Shown: positions 52,712 to 64,000, counted from the first letter of the stretch. The stretch: DNA of 64,000 nt from Ahaetulla prasina (GCF_028640845.1 NC_080539.1:369627233-369691232); one strand, 5' to 3'. Notes: generated by a model from the letters alone, not told the origin. Made by a program: numbers and translations.

Positions 52712-54221
52712 GTTTTTTTTTTTTTATTCAAAAAGTTTTACAAAAAATTTTTTCCCCCTTTCCCCCCCTCCTCCCCCCTCCCTTCGCAACCCCCCTACCC
52801 CCCCCGACTTCCCAGAACAAGCACAAGGTATAGTTAAAAGTAAAACAAACATATGCTAAAAATTTTCGTCCCAACTTAATTATACCCCTACAATCATCAA
52901 TTCCTAACTTCCCCAAAGCAATCAAAATAATACATCATAATCATTCAAAACAGTCTGATAACTCTTAGTCTGATATCTACGTTGAATATAGTCAATCCAT
53001 TTTTCCATTCCTTTAAGTATCTTTCTTGTATTGTCTTTCAAAAGGCTGATATCTTCGCCATCTCAGCCAAATTGGCAACTTTCAATATCCATTCTTGTAT
53101 TGTTGGTACTTTTTTTCTTCCAATATTGTCCTATTAGTAATCTTGCTGCAGTTATTAGATTTAAAATCAATTTAGTCTCAATTACTGTACAATCCGTAAT
53201 AATTCCCAACAAGAAAAATTGCAGGAACTTTATCTTCTTTTCAGAACATTTTGTAAAATCCACCAAATTTTTATCCAAAAGGCCTTTATGTCCTTACAAG
53301 TCCACCAAATGTGAAAATATGTAGCGTCATCACAATTACATCTCCAACATTTTGCTTGCATTTCTGGATACATACACGATAATTTTTAGGATCTAGATGC
53401 CATCTATAAAACATTTTATAAAAATTTTCCTCAGATTCTGTGCTCGTGAATTTAACATTTCTAACCCAAATTTTTCCCACGTTTCCAATAATATTGGCTC
53501 CTGAAAATTTTGTGCCCACTTTATCATACAGTCCTTTACCAAGTCCCTTTCAGAATCTATTTCAAGTAACACATTATACAATCTCTTTATATGCTCCTGA
53601 GACTGATTTCTAATTTGCTTTACCAAATTTTCCTCGTTCTGCTCTATACCAATTTTCTGATCTCCTTCCATCTAGCACGTAATTGCTCATATTGAAACCA
53701 AGTATAATTTTTCCTTCCTCTCTTAATACTTGCAGAGATTTTAACTGCAAATTACCTCTTTCAGTATACAAAAGATCTTTATATGTAATCATTTCCTGAT
53801 TCTGTTCTATGTTTATATTTTCTACTGTATGTCTAGGACATGCCCATATAGGAACCTTATAATTTAGTTTATAAGAGTATTTTTTCCAAACACGCAGAAG
53901 GGCATTTCTTAGCACATGATTTTTAAAGGCCTTATCCACTTTTTTGTCATAAATTAAATATGCATGCCATCCATATAACAAATCATAACCTTCTATATTC
54001 AAAATTCTGTCCTCTGTTAAATTAAACCAATCACTTATTGCAGAGAGAGCAGCTGCTTCATAATATAATTTAAAATTAGGCATTTTTAAACCTCCCCTTT
54101 CCCGAGAATCTTGAATTATTTTCATTTTAACCCTAGCTTTTTTACCTTCCCATATAAATTTGTTAATTCCCTTCTGCCATTCCTCAAGATTCTTATCTTT
54201 CTTAATTATTGGTATCATCTG
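52712..54221 (-). mobile_element. L1 LINE ORF2 C-terminal region and 3' UTR
   Basis: The minus strand between 53610 and 54220 encodes NKFIWEGKKARVKMKIIQDS, RERGGLKMPNFKLYYEAAAL, WFNLTEDRIL and related L1 ORF2 C-terminal blocks. It continues in shifted frames through a cysteine-containing region (about 53290-53400). The 3' UTR ends in poly(A), seen as poly(T) at 52712-52726. The 5' end at 54221 is cut by a Rex1/L2-group tail. Confidence 0.88.
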
Positions 54222-54680
54222 AAATTTTTTTTTTATTGGCCAAGTGTGATTGGACACACAAGGAATTTGTCTTGGTGCATATGCTCTCAGTGTACATAAA
54301 AGAAAGATACGTTCATCAAGATACAACATTTACAACACAATTGATGGTCAATATATCAATATAAATCATGCCAGCAACAAGTTATAGTCATACAGTCATA
54401 AGTGGAAAGAGATTGGTGATGGGAACTATGAGAAGATTAATAGTAGTGCAGATTCAGTAAATAGTCTGACAGTGTTGAGGGAATTATTTGTTTAGCAGAG
54501 TGATGGCTTTCGGGAAAAAACTGTTCTTGTGTCTAGTTGTTCTGGTGTGCAGTGCTCTATAGCGTCGTTTTGAGGGTAGGAGTTGAAACAGTTTATGTCC
54601 AGGATGTGAGGGATCTGCAAATATTTTCACGGCCCTCTTCTTGATTCGTGCAGTATACAGGTCCTCAATGAAAGGCATAT
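54222..54680 (-). mobile_element. Rex1/L2-group LINE 3' region
   Basis: tttttattggccaagtgtga through gcagtatacaggtcctcaat. The minus frame ends HKNSFFPKAITLLNK. Inserted into the L1 copy, so it is younger than that. Confidence 0.85.
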
Positions 54681-54692
54681 TGAATAAGGAAG

Positions 54693-54880
54693 GAATAGAA
54701 TAGAATAGAATAGAATAGAATAGAATAGAATAGAATAGAATAGAATAGAGTATAGAACAGAACAGAATAGAATAGAATAGAATAAAATAGAGTAATAACT
54801 TTATTGTCACTTTGAATGTACACTAATCGGCATACATTAAAAAGAAATTTTCGTTCCTGCAGCTCTCAAAGGGTCACCAC
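54693..54880. repeat. (AATAG)n array followed by a third LINE/SINE tail type
   Basis: AATAG units to about 54785, then taataactttattgtcact and ttgaatgtacactaatcggc. The same tail follows an AATAG array at 61497-61690, so this is a distinct retroposon 3' end also associated with AATAG. Confidence 0.8.
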
Positions 54881-54889
54881 CTCCAACGT

Positions 54890-55690
54890 ATACTCCATTC
54901 TAAATTCCGGGCCCCCTTGCGGTCGTAAGCCGAGGACCTTCCCTTTTGCTTGTGCAAAACTCTTGCAATGGCCGAGGAACGTCCCTCAAATCAGCCGCCT
55001 TGGCGATTTCCGGGTGCTTTAAAATCACCCCCCCACACACACTTTTTCTTTTTTTTCTTTTAATCTCAGAATGCCTTGTATTTTTTGAATGCTCTGCCTG
55101 CACGCCGTCGTATAGGGAAAACAAAGGGGAGGATTTTAATGCCCTTGGAAATTGCCAAGGAAGCTGGCTCCAGTGCAAAGGCAGCGATTGCTTCTTTTCT
55201 TTAATATTTGATTTGAGGGCCTTAATCGAGGGCGAGAGAAGGCTGGGCTGTCTAAATCGGATCCTAATGGATGCCTTGCTTCTTCCTGGCTCTCTCCCCT
55301 CCCCATCCTCCCCCCCCCTTTCCACCTCCTCGCCCGGTTTGCTGCAAATCGGGCTGAGCCTTCCTCTTTCTCCCCCCCCCCCCACTTTTTATTTTTGCAA
55401 GGTTCTGTTTGAGATCATTCATTATTTACTGAGCTGAGCCTCCTAGCAGGCTCTCGTCTCCTGCAAACTTTGATGGATTTTGCTGCGTCCTGGGGAATTG
55501 TATTTTGTGTTGTTGTTGTTGTTGTTGTTCAAATTGCCTTGGCCTTCATTCCCGTCTTTGCATCTTTTATGCACGGGCTGGGTTTGGGGGGCGGGAACTC
55601 TCCCTTCCTTGCAAGAAGGCCTCTGCAAAATTTAGGGTGAGCAAGTGTGACCCATAAGCCTCCAGCTGTTTGTCTTTGGGTTACGTAACA
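54890..55690. other. Largely repeat-free island; candidate conserved noncoding
   Basis: Single-copy-looking DNA (gaaattgccaaggaagctgg, tttgagggccttaatcgagg, ggattttgctgcgtcctgg) with a short (GTT)n. No exon was recognised. Confidence 0.35.
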
Positions 55691-55699
55691 GAAAGAAGG

Positions 55700-56440
55700 G
55701 AGACACAGCTATCTTAACTGCTGGGTATTAATTCAGTGGAAGATATTCTGATCGGTGGCACCCTTGGTGGTCTCTGAGCTCGGCTGTTTACTTTTAGACG
55801 TTTCATGATCCAACTAGGTATTGTCATCCGTGCTAGAAATGATGGGGTTTGTGGAGAGGAGGAGGAGGGGGACAACTGTAATAGTAATAATAATAATTTA
55901 ATTTCTATACCGCCCTTCTCCCGAAGGACTCAGGGCGGTTTACAGCCAAAAATAAAACCAACAATGAATAAATACAATACAATTAAAACCAATATTAAAA
56001 AACTTATTAAATTTAATGTATAATTAAAATACATTAAAAAACCCTAAAACCCCAATTAAAATTAATATAATTATGCCAGTCCTGCGCGGAAGAAAAGATA
56101 CGTCTTCAGCTCGCGGCAAAAAAGTCCGGAGGTCAGGAAGTTGTCGAAGTCCTGGGGGAAGCTCGTTCCAGAGGATAGGAGCCCCCACAGAGAAGGCCCT
56201 CCCCCTGGGGGCCGCCAGCCGACATTGTTTGGCTGACGGCACCCTGAGGAGGCCCTCTCTATGGGAGCGCATGGGTCGGTGGGAGGCAAATGGTAGCAGT
56301 AGACGGTCCCGTAAATAGCCCGGTCCTAAGCCATGGAGCGCTTTAAAGGTGAGGCTGTGGGATCCTTGGTGTTCTGTCTGCACGTGGTTGTTTTCTTGTA
56401 GACATTTCATGACCCAACTAGATAACGTTATCAGGGCTAT
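55700..56440. mobile_element. Penelope-like retroelement fragments split by L2
   Basis: ctcggctgtttacttttaga, cgtttcatgatccaactagg at 55780-55830 and ttgttttcttgtagacattt, catgacccaactagataacg at 56380-56430. These resemble the terminal repeats of squamate Penelope elements. A further piece lies at 57249-57470. The element type is assigned from memory of the terminal sequence; no GIY-YIG or RT frame is present. Confidence 0.5.
55885..56345 (-). mobile_element. L2-group LINE 3' region
   Basis: (AAT)n, tttctataccgcccttctcc, ggactcagggcggtttacag, then the antisense C-terminus (YLRDRLLLPFASHRP, RGRAFSVGAPILWNELPPGL, near 56150-56330). Confidence 0.88.
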
Positions 56441-56451
56441 TGTGTTTCCCC

Positions 56452-56690
56452 GGAAATAAGACCGGGTCTTATATTAATTTTTGTTCCAAAAGGATGCATT
56501 AGAGCTTATTTTCTGGTTAGGTCTTATTTTGGGGGAAATACGGTACTAAACGCATCCATCTGGCTGACAATCTTAACTGGGGCTTATTTTGGGGGTAGGG
56601 ATAATATTACGAGCATCCTGGAAAAATCATGCTAGGACTTATTTTCCAGTTGGGTCTTATTTTCGGGGAAATAGGGTAGTGGGGAGATAA
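56452..56690. mobile_element. Inverted-repeat element with TTTCCCCGGAAATAAGACC ends
   Basis: Left end gtgtttccccggaaataaga and right end gtcttattttcggggaaata are inverted, and the interior contains further inverted copies of gggtcttatttt. It is a nonautonomous DNA element; I do not assign a superfamily. Confidence 0.65.
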
Positions 56691-56699
56691 ACATTAGAC

Positions 56700-57240
56700 C
56701 AGTGGTTCTCAACCTTTATAGTGCTGCGACCCCTTTAATACAATTCCCCACGATGTGGCGACCCCAACCGTAAAATTCATCGCGGTGATAGGCAGTGATC
56801 TCAGCGCGCCTCAGCAGCCGCAGAAGGTGGGGGGGAAGTGGCAAACTGTTTTTTTGAATTTATCGCGCCTGAAGCCGTCTTGGCTAGCGATCTGAACTGC
56901 TTGCGATTGCCTTGAGGACGGAGGCATTAAAGCGGAGACTCCTCCCCTATTAAGTTTATCGCGCCTGAAACCAGATTAGGCTAGCGATTGGGAGTGATTG
57001 CAGCTGGCTTGAGAGGGAGACATCAGAGCAAAGATTTCTCTCTTTTTTAATTCATTGCGCCTGAAGCCGAATTCAGCTAGCGATTTGAAGAGCCTGCAGC
57101 TGGCTTGTGGAGTCAACCATTGGAGCGCGATTCTTCGACTCGCAAGTATACTTCCCATATTTCCGATGGTCTTAGGCGACCCCTGGCAAATCGTCATTCG
57201 ACCCCCAACGGGGTCGCGACCCACAGGTTGAGAACCGCTG
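56700..57240. mobile_element. hAT-type element (541 bp) with perfect target duplication
   Basis: Left end cagtggttctcaacctttat, right end acaggttgagaaccgctg. Identical 8-bp flanks CATTAGAC (56692-56699 and 57241-57248). The interior repeats tcgcgcctgaagccg with gctagcgat three times. Confidence 0.93.
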
Positions 57241-57572
57241 CATTAGACTGATAATCGAACAACACCCAGATCAAGGAACTGCCAAACAAGCCAACAGTAA
57301 ATATCCCAACCAAATACCACACCCACCAATGCTGACAGGGAGAGCCACCGGAATATAAACTGAGAAGCAAACCCCACTCTCTACTAGCATTGATGATGTT
57401 ACCTAGTTTGGTAAGTCAATGTCTTGCAAGGAAACAGCCAAGCTCAGAGAACACCAAGGACCCCTCGTATAAATACAAATACAAATACGTGCAAATACAG
57501 GCAGTCCTCGATTTACAAGAGTTCCTTTCGTGAACGCTCAAAGGTACAATGACACTGTAAAAAGTGACTTAT

Positions 57573-58152
57573 TGTTGTGACCGAGGCCCAAGTAGTGATT
57601 ACCAAACACAAGTCAGTCCTGAACAAACTTATTTTATTAAAACAGCTGAGAATTAATTCATTCTCAGTTTAATCCAAAACAAATTCTTCATAAACAGTCC
57701 TTCCGCCTTATCACCAACCTTTGTTGTCTTTGGCAACCTGCCAAAGGCTTTTCTTGGCAAAATCCCCACAAAGTTCAAGAGGCAATGGAATCAACAAGAA
57801 GCAATGGAATCAACGTTGCTTTTCTACAAAGAACCCAAGGGTTCGTTGCTGCTCTTTTAAGCCTTATGGGAGGGGACAATCATCTCCTGGCCTTACTCCC
57901 TAGTCGTCCCTTTTGCTTCAGCTGCTCTTGCCTTCTGGCAGCTTCTCGTGTTCCTCTGCCTCTCTGCTGTCCGCCTATGGAGGCTCTGGAGTCTGCGCAT
58001 CGCTCCCAGAGGGCCCCGGCCCCATCTCTGCCTCCGACGCAGAGCCCTCGTCCGGGCCTTCCCTTGACTCCAGGACTGGCCCATGGTCCTCCCCAGCCTC
58101 CTCACTGTCAGACTCCGCTGCCAGCTCTGCAGGCTGCTGGCGGACCACAACA
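57573..58152 (-). mobile_element. Solo LTR, family C
   Basis: On the + strand it runs tgttgtgaccgaggcccaag to ggcggaccacaaca. Flanks CTTAT and CGTAT match at four of five bases. It contains ttattttattaaaacagctg. Confidence 0.85.
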
Positions 58153-58439
58153 CGTATGACCATTTTTCACGTTTATGTCCGTTGCGGCCCTCCCCACCGT
58201 CACGTGATTTACATTCGGATGCTTGGCAATTGGTTCATATTTATGACGGTCGCGGCATCCCAAGCTCGCATGAATCTCCTTTTGCGACCTCCTGACCAGC
58301 AAAGTAAAGCAGGGAGGGGAGCCAGATACCCTTAACAGCCGCCGTGACCAATTTAACAAACTGCAGGGATCCGCTTAACAAACGCGGCAAGAGAAGTTGT
58401 AAAATGGGGTAAAACTCGCCCAGCCCATTTAATAATAAT

Positions 58440-58912
58440 AATAATATCAGAGTTGGAAGGGACCTTGGAGGTCTTCTAGTCCAACCCCCTGCCCAGGCAG
58501 GAAACCCTACACCATTTCAGACAAATGGCTATCCAACATTTTCTTAAAAATTTCAAGTGTTGGAGCATTTACAACTTCTGCAGGCAAGTCGTTCCACTTA
58601 TTAATTGTTCTACCTGTCAGGAAATTTCTCCTTTGTTCTAAGTTGCTTCTCTCCTTGATTAGTTTCCACCCATTGCTTCTTGTCCTGCCTTTAGGTGCTT
58701 TGGAGAATAGTTTGACTCCCTCTTCTTTGTGGCAGCCCCTGAGATATTGGAAGATGCTATCATGTCTCCCCTCGTCCTTCTTTTCATTAAACTAGACATA
58801 CCCAGTTCCTGCAACCGTTCTTCATATGTTTTAGCCTCCAGTCCCCTAATCATCTTTGTTGCTCTTCTCTGCACTCTTTCTAGAGTCTCAACATCCTTTT
58901 TACATCGTGGCA
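58440..58912 (-). mobile_element. CR1 LINE 3' region
   Basis: (AAT)n, then gttggaagggaccttggagg, ccattgcttcttgtcctgcc, tcatatgttttagcctccag. Antisense CR1 C-terminus ([20 protein letters not shown]). Confidence 0.88.
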
Positions 58913-58971
58913 TTTCTCACTTAGCAGCGTCAATCCTGGGCTCGGTTGTGGCCGTATGTCGAGGACTACCT

Positions 58972-59290
58972 GTATTTATCTCTTGTTGGTTCAGATTTGC
59001 TTCAGGAAGGGGGCCGTTCTTTTTCAAGCTTTTCTTGGCCTCAGCTAACCTATTGTGAGAACGGATGTAGGGCAGTTTTTGTGAGGGGAAAAAAAGCAGT
59101 CTTTGATAACAGCAGCCTGGCGGAGATGTTTCCTTCGGTCTTTGAAAAGACACCTCAAAGATCTTCTCTCGACCTCTGATGTACACGCGAGGGGGGAAAG
59201 CATCAGGAGAAAAAAAGGCATTAAGGCCCACCTGAGTCCATCTTTTCGTTTCTCTCAACGACAGTCAGAGGTTTTTGGGGTTCTTGTAGG
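58972..59290. other. No gene seen
   Basis: Single-copy-looking sequence between a MITE and an LTR. Confidence 0.4.
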
Positions 59291-59294
59291 CAGG

Positions 59295-59829
59295 TGTTCT
59301 CACCCAGCTCCCAAAGCACGACGAACCCTCTGTAGTTGAAGCAATGATTCCTTTATTAGGCACGCTGGCAACCCCGGCAAAAACTTTCTCTCTCACCACA
59401 GGCTAAGAAGTCTGTTCGACCGGGAGATAAATAGTTGTCTGCCACATCTATTCATCTCCGCCTTTCATCCCCAGAGCTAGGGTGGGCCTTCACTAGCAGC
59501 GGTGGCTCTTCCGTCCCGAGGACCGGCCCATTGATTTCCACTGCTCTCCTCTCCTCTGCCTTTTGTGTATTCGCACGTCAGGCACTGGACCCAGCTGTTC
59601 CTCCACTTCCTCATCAGCCACCTCTGGACCTGGGGGCTGTTGACTCTTCGTCTGAGGGCTGACGGACGGCCCAGGCTCTGCCTCTGTCTCTCTCTCTCTC
59701 TCCCTCTGCCAGCGCCATTCCCTCTTCTCCCTCGGAGCTCTCAGGTTGCCAATGCTGACCCTGATTCCCGTGCCTCCTCCTCCTCCTGATATGGCTGCTG
59801 GAGGGGCCGGCGGTCGACAGGCCACAACA
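59295..59829 (-). mobile_element. Solo LTR, family B
   Basis: On the + strand it runs tgttctcacccagctcccaa to ggccacaaca. Perfect 5-bp target duplication GCAGG (59290-59294 and 59830-59834). Confidence 0.9.
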
Positions 59830-59905
59830 GCAGGAGATGCGGAGTGTTCTGACCCAGGATGCAGGCAACATTCAAATCTTTTATTGCACTGCTAAACCAC
59901 GACAG

Positions 59906-60570
59906 ATAGAATAGAATAGAATAGATTTTTTATTGGCCAAGTGTGATTGGACACATAAGGAATTTGTCTTGATGCATATGCTCTCAGTGTATATAAAAGA
60001 AAAGATACATTCATCAAGGTACAACATTTACAACACAATTGATGGTCAATATATCAATATAAATCATAAGGATTGCCAGCAACAAGTTATAGTCATACAG
60101 TCATAAGTGGAAAGAGATTGGTGATGGGAACGATGAGAAGATTAATAGTAGTGCAGATTCAGTAACTAGTTTGACAGTGTTGATGGAATTATTTGTTTAG
60201 CAGAGTGATGGCCTTCGGGAAGAAACTGTCCTTGTGTCTAGTTGTTCTGGTGTGCAGTGCTCTATAGCGTCATTTTGAGGGTAGTAGTTGAAACAGTTTA
60301 TGTCCAGGATGCGAGGGGTCTGTAAATATTTTCACAGCCCTCTTCTTGATTCGTGCAGTATACAGGTCCTCAATGGAAGGCAGGTTGGTAGCAATTATTT
60401 TTTCTGCAGTTCTAATTATCCTCTGAAGTCTGTGTTTTTCTTGTTGGGTTGCAGAACCGAACCAGACAGTTATAGAGGTGCAAATGACAGACTCAATAAT
60501 TCCTCTATAGAACTGAATCAGCAGCTCCTTGGGCAGTTTGAGCTTACTGAGTTGGCGCAACTTCCACCCT
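59906..60570 (-). mobile_element. Rex1/L2-group LINE 3' region
   Basis: AATAG units, ttttattggccaagtgtgat, and an antisense frame ending in LRQLSKLKLPKELLIQFYRG, SVICTSITVWFGSATQQEKH, PSIEDLYTARIKKRAVKIF. It is near-identical to 40023-40680. Confidence 0.88.
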
Positions 60571-60679
60571 TCTTCCTCCCACCTCACCCACCCCGAAAAC
60601 AACCATCCACAGTCAATGTAACACAGTCCCGCCAGCTGGGTCCACCGGTGGCCAGAACTCAAATGTGCTTTTTCAAAAG

Positions 60680-60960
60680 TCAACTGGACTTTGTTTTTTT
60701 CTTGAAGACGTTTCACTTCTCATCCAAGAGGCTTCTTCGGTTCTGACTGAATGGCGGAGAATGGAAGGATTTGTATTCCTTGCAGCCCTCTGGTTGTCAG
60801 CATTCTCTCTGAGGGTCCTTGAGGCCATTGGGAGGTTTATTCTATACAGGTGACCCTGAGGGCACAGATCAACCTCCCAGTGGCCTCAACGACTCTCAAA
60901 GAGTCTTAATGATCAGAATAAGGAATATAAATCCTTCCGTCCTCCACCATTCAGTTTCTG
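60680..60960. mobile_element. Inverted-repeat retroelement remnant (Penelope-like)
   Basis: Arms ctgaatggcggagaatgg, aaggatttgtattcctt (60740-60782) and ggaatataaatccttccg, tcctccaccattcag (60923-60955) are inverted. Preceded by gaagacgtttcacttctcat, a Penelope-type terminal word. The assignment is tentative. Confidence 0.45.
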
Positions 60961-60964
60961 CCTT

Positions 60965-61495
60965 AATCACTGCAGGGATTCGCTTAACAACTGTGGCAAG
61001 GAAAGGTCATAAAATGGGGCAAAATTCACTGGACTGACTTGCTTAGCAACATAAATTTTGGGGCTCAGTTGTGGTTGTAAGCCGAGGACTCGAGGCGGGT
61101 CATGGAGCTTCCCCGTTATTAGTCACGACAGTCGTAAAGCGGATCATCACATGACCCTTTGTTTGCAAAGGTTGTTAAGTGAATCACCATGGTCCTTAAA
61201 TCAATTCATGGGCAACCCATTACTTGCTACGGGGCATTTTTGCCTAAAACTGTAAATGTGAATTGATTGCCCAGTGTCCAAAATGTCACATGACCACAGA
61301 AGGCGGGGGCAGCCGTTGAAGCATCGGAACCTGGTCATAAGTACAAATAGTCCTCGACTTAACTGCAGTTCATTTAGCGACCACTCAAAGTTAACAACGG
61401 CACTGAAAAAAAGTGAGTCGTGACCATGTTTCACACTTACGACCATGTTTGACACTTATGACCGTTGTAGCATCTCCATGGTCGTGTGATTTACA
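60965..61495. mobile_element. TA-flanked MITE copies
   Basis: Fragment 60965-61095 (gggattcgcttaacaact, gtaagccgaggactcg) and fragment 61130-61495 (gtcgtaaagcggatcatcac, caaatagtcctcgacttaac preceded by TA). Confidence 0.65.
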
Positions 61496-61496
61496 T

Positions 61497-61690
61497 AGGA
61501 ATAGAATAGAATAGAATAGAATAGAATAGAATAGAATAGAATAGAATAGAATAGAATAATAACTTTATAGTCACTTTGAATGTACACTAATTGGCATGCA
61601 TTAAAATGAAATTTCATTGCATACCATTCTCAGAGGGTCACTACCTCTAACATACACGACATCAATGTGACAGAATAAATTAATAAATGC
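61497..61690. repeat. (AATAG)n array plus retroposon tail
   Basis: About 12 AATAG units, then taataactttatagtcactt and gaatgtacactaattggcat as at 54786-54880. Confidence 0.85.
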
Positions 61691-61707
61691 AAAATTATGC
61701 ATATACC

Positions 61708-62023
61708 CAGCGTTGGGATTTAAATAATTTAACAATCGGTTCTCTGCCCTGACTGGCTGGGTAGGCGTGGCTAGGAGGTGTGACAGACAGCACTTAGCCT
61801 CCTGCACCCCACTGGGAACAAAAACGGGCTGCTTTGCGGGTGGGCTGCGCTGTGCGCGCACACACACACACACACACACACCGTTTTGGTCCCAGTAGGC
61901 CTCCCTGCAGGCTCCTGGGAGCAAAAGTGGGGCACGTGGGGACTCCTGGAAGGGGAGGGGAGGGGAGGGGTTAGCCAGCAATTTAACAACCGGTTCGCCA
62001 GAACCGGCTGAATCCCACCACTG
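61708..62023. mobile_element. hAT-type MITE with an internal (CA)n
   Basis: Left end cagcgttgggatttaaat, right end gctgaatcccaccactg. The 8-bp flanks catatacc (61700-61707) and tatatacc (62024-62031) differ at one base. (CA)n at 61858-61882. Confidence 0.85.
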
Positions 62024-62079
62024 TATATACCCACATGTATTACATGGAACGGGGATACAACACAGTCTAGTTCGTTTGA

Positions 62080-62312
62080 ACAACTGACTCGCATTTATGA
62101 CGGTGTGACTTCCTAAAAAAAAAAAGGAAAAGCCAAGGGGGAAGCCAGATTCGCTTAACGACCGTGTTGCTCATTTAAGCAGTGCACCGATTCACTTTAC
62201 AAAGGTGGCGAGGACAATGGTTGAAACGGAGCAAACTCCCTTAACTAATTTCTCATTTAGCAAACATAAATTTTGGGCTCAATTGTGGCTGTAACTTGAG
62301 GACAGCCTGTAT
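62080..62312. mobile_element. TA-flanked MITE fragment
   Basis: ttgaacaactgactcgcatt, gattcgcttaacgaccgtg and gtaacttgaggacagcctg followed by TA. Confidence 0.7.
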
Positions 62313-62346
62313 CTTTGGGGTGGGGGGGCGGATCTGTTGTAACTTT

Positions 62347-62353
62347 GAAGGGT

Positions 62354-62413
<60 letters not shown>
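62347..62413. repeat. (TTTA)n array
   Basis: Tetranucleotide repeat forming the tail of the antisense L2 copy that follows. Confidence 0.92.
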
Positions 62414-64000
62414 TCATATTTGTATACCGCCCTATCTCCCGAGGGACTCAGGGCGGTTAACAGGCACTTAAAAACACATAAAAACAGCATAAAAACAATA
62501 TTAAAAAACTTATTCTAAAAGCCCAATAACTAAAAAATATAAAAATAAAACCAATTTAAAACCCGTAAATTTAAAATCTAACTCAGTCCTGCGCAAATAA
62601 ATAAGTATGTTTTAAGCTCGCGGCGGAAGGTCCGAAGGTCTGGAAGCTGACAAAGTCCTGGGGGTAGCTCGTTCCAGAGGGTGGGAGCCCCCACAGAGAA
62701 GGCCCTTCCCCTGGGTGTCGCCAGACGACATTGCCTCGCTGACGGCACCCTGAGGAGTCCCTCTCTATGAGAGCGCACGGGTCGGTGAGAGGTATTCGGT
62801 AGCAGTAGGCGGTCCCGTAAGTAACCCGGCCCTATGCCATGGAGCGCTTTGAAGATGGTCACCAAAACCTTGAAGCGCACCCGGAAGGCCACAGGTAGCC
62901 AGTGCAGTCTGCGCAGGATAGGTGTCATGCGGGAGCCACGAGGGGCTCCCTCTATCACCCGCGCAGCCGCATTCTGGACTAACTGCAGCCTCCGGATGCC
63001 CTTCAAGGGGAGCCCCATGTAGAGAGCATTGCAGTAATCCAGGCGAGACGTCACGAGTGCGTGAGTGACCGTGCATAGGGCATCCCGGTCCAGAAAGGGG
63101 CGCAACTGGCGCACCAGGCGAACCTGGTAGAACACTCTCCTGGAGACGGCCGTCAAATGATCTTCTAAGGACAGCCGTTCATCCAGGAGGACGCCTAAGT
63201 TGCGCACCCTCTCCATCGGGGCCAATGACTCGCCACCGATGGTCAGCCGCGGATTTAGCTGACTGTACCGGGATGCCAGCATCCACAGCCACTCTGTCTT
63301 GGCGGGATTGAGCTTGAGCCTGTTTCTCCCCATCCAGACCCGTACGGCCTCCAGACACCGGGACAGCACTTCGATAGCTTCGTTGGGGTGGTCCGTGTGG
63401 AAAAGTACAGCTGGGTGTCATCCGCGCACAGCTGGTACCTCACACCGAAACCACTGATGATCTCACCCAGCGGCTTCATGTAGATGTTGAACAGAAGGCG
63501 AGAGGATCGACCCCGCGGCACCCCACAAGTGAGGCGCCCGGGCCGACCTCTGCCCTCCGTCAACACCGTCTGCGACCGTCGGAGAGATAGGAGGAGAACC
63601 ACCGATAAACGGTGCCTCCCACTCCCAATCCTCCAACCGCGCAGCAGGATACCATGGTCGATGGTATCGAAAGCCGCTGAGAGGTCTAATAGGACCAGGG
63701 CAGAGGAACAACCTCATCCCTGGCCCTCCAGAGATCATCCACCAACGCGACCAAAGCCGTCTCCGTGCTGTAACCGGGCCGGAAACCGGACTGAACGGGT
63801 CTAGATAGACAGTTTCATCCAGGTGTAAGGGAAACTGATATGCCACCATATTTCTACAACCTTCGCCGCGAAGGTTGGAGACCGGACGATAATTACCTAA
63901 AACAGCCGGGTCCAGGGAAGGCTTCTTGAGGAGGGCCTCACCACCGCCTCTTTCAAGGCGGCCGGAAAGACACCTCCACCAAAGAAGCAGTCGAATCGCC
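62414..64000 (-). mobile_element. L2-group LINE, 3' half, running off the window
   Basis: ataccgccctatctcccgag, ggactcagggcggttaacag mark the 3' UTR. The minus frame 62578-63369 is open for 263 codons (NPAKTEWLW, SLEDHLTAVSRRVFYQVRLV, RLDYCNALYMGLPLKGIRRL, LHWLPVAFRVRFKVLVTIFK, APTLWNELPPGLC). A catalytic LCADDTQLYFS follows at about 63395-63430 in a shifted frame, and motif A further on (63600-63720). The high identity to 31316-31625 indicates recent activity. At least one frameshift makes this copy inactive. Confidence 0.92.

Larger units (their letters stand above)
57500..58970. mobile_element. TA-flanked MITE carrying an LTR and a CR1 insertion
   Basis: Left end caggcagtcctcgatttaca preceded by ATA, right end tatgtcgaggactacctg followed by TAT. 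Contains an LTR (57573-58152) and CR1 (about 58440-58912). Confidence 0.85.

Noticed and set aside
62578..63369. 263-codon open frame on the minus strand
   Set aside because: It is the C-terminal part of L2-group ORF2. The upstream catalytic domain is in another frame.

Overview
This is vertebrate nuclear DNA, and the repeat content points to a squamate, most likely an advanced (colubroid) snake. CR1 copies end in pentanucleotide (ATTCT/AATAG) arrays, and BovB, L2, L1, Penelope-like and Rex1/L2-like LINE remnants occur together. There are also many tRNA-derived SINEs and dense nonautonomous DNA transposons. The species is inferred from these repeats and is not proven. Nothing looks bacterial or viral apart from old solo LTRs.

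I can support only one host gene: the 5' part of a TLE/Groucho co-repressor gene on the + strand. A GC-rich promoter and CpG island lies at about 11540-12360, and a likely noncoding first exon ends near 12252. The start-codon exon is 18341-18448 (ATG at 18425). Coding exons follow at 23832-23989, 29840-29903, 45378-45440 and 46467-46541. All have GT-AG borders and compatible phases, and together they encode most of the N-terminal Q (tetramerisation) domain. The conserved 45-nt exon expected between 29903 and 45378 was not found. The rest of the gene (GP, CcN, SP and WD40 regions) must lie beyond 64000. Two features are unusual: an alanine-rich insertion in exon 2, and substitutions at positions that are normally invariant.

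Region by region: 1-9900 is upstream repeat DNA, including a 48-bp minisatellite at 7657-9340. 9830-11560 is a C/T-rich tract with repeated AAGGGTTAA motifs and a 425-bp tandem duplication that runs into the promoter. 12253-18340 (intron 1) and 18449-23831 (intron 2) hold TA-flanked MITEs, hAT MITEs, a long 67-bp minisatellite and a tandem SINE array. 23990-45377 is a mosaic of nested LINEs, SINEs, LTRs and hAT elements with a few repeat-free islands. 45441-46466 is a short intron made mostly of SINE-derived minisatellite. 46542-64000 starts with a tandem duplication bounded by LTRs and continues with LTR, L1, Penelope, hAT, CR1 and L2 sequence.

The strongest structural observation is at 46586-49777. 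Three same-orientation solo LTRs flank two copies of a ~0.72-kb spacer, and the middle LTR is a hybrid of the outer two with swapped target-site duplications. That is the expected product of unequal crossing-over between two LTRs. Other notable points: three independent expansions of one SINE head into 67-bp minisatellites; fourteen insertions with 8-bp target duplications (hAT); a perfect (AAT)n/(ATT)n palindrome just downstream of the start-codon exon; and an L2 fragment joined to a MITE at an 11-bp microhomology.
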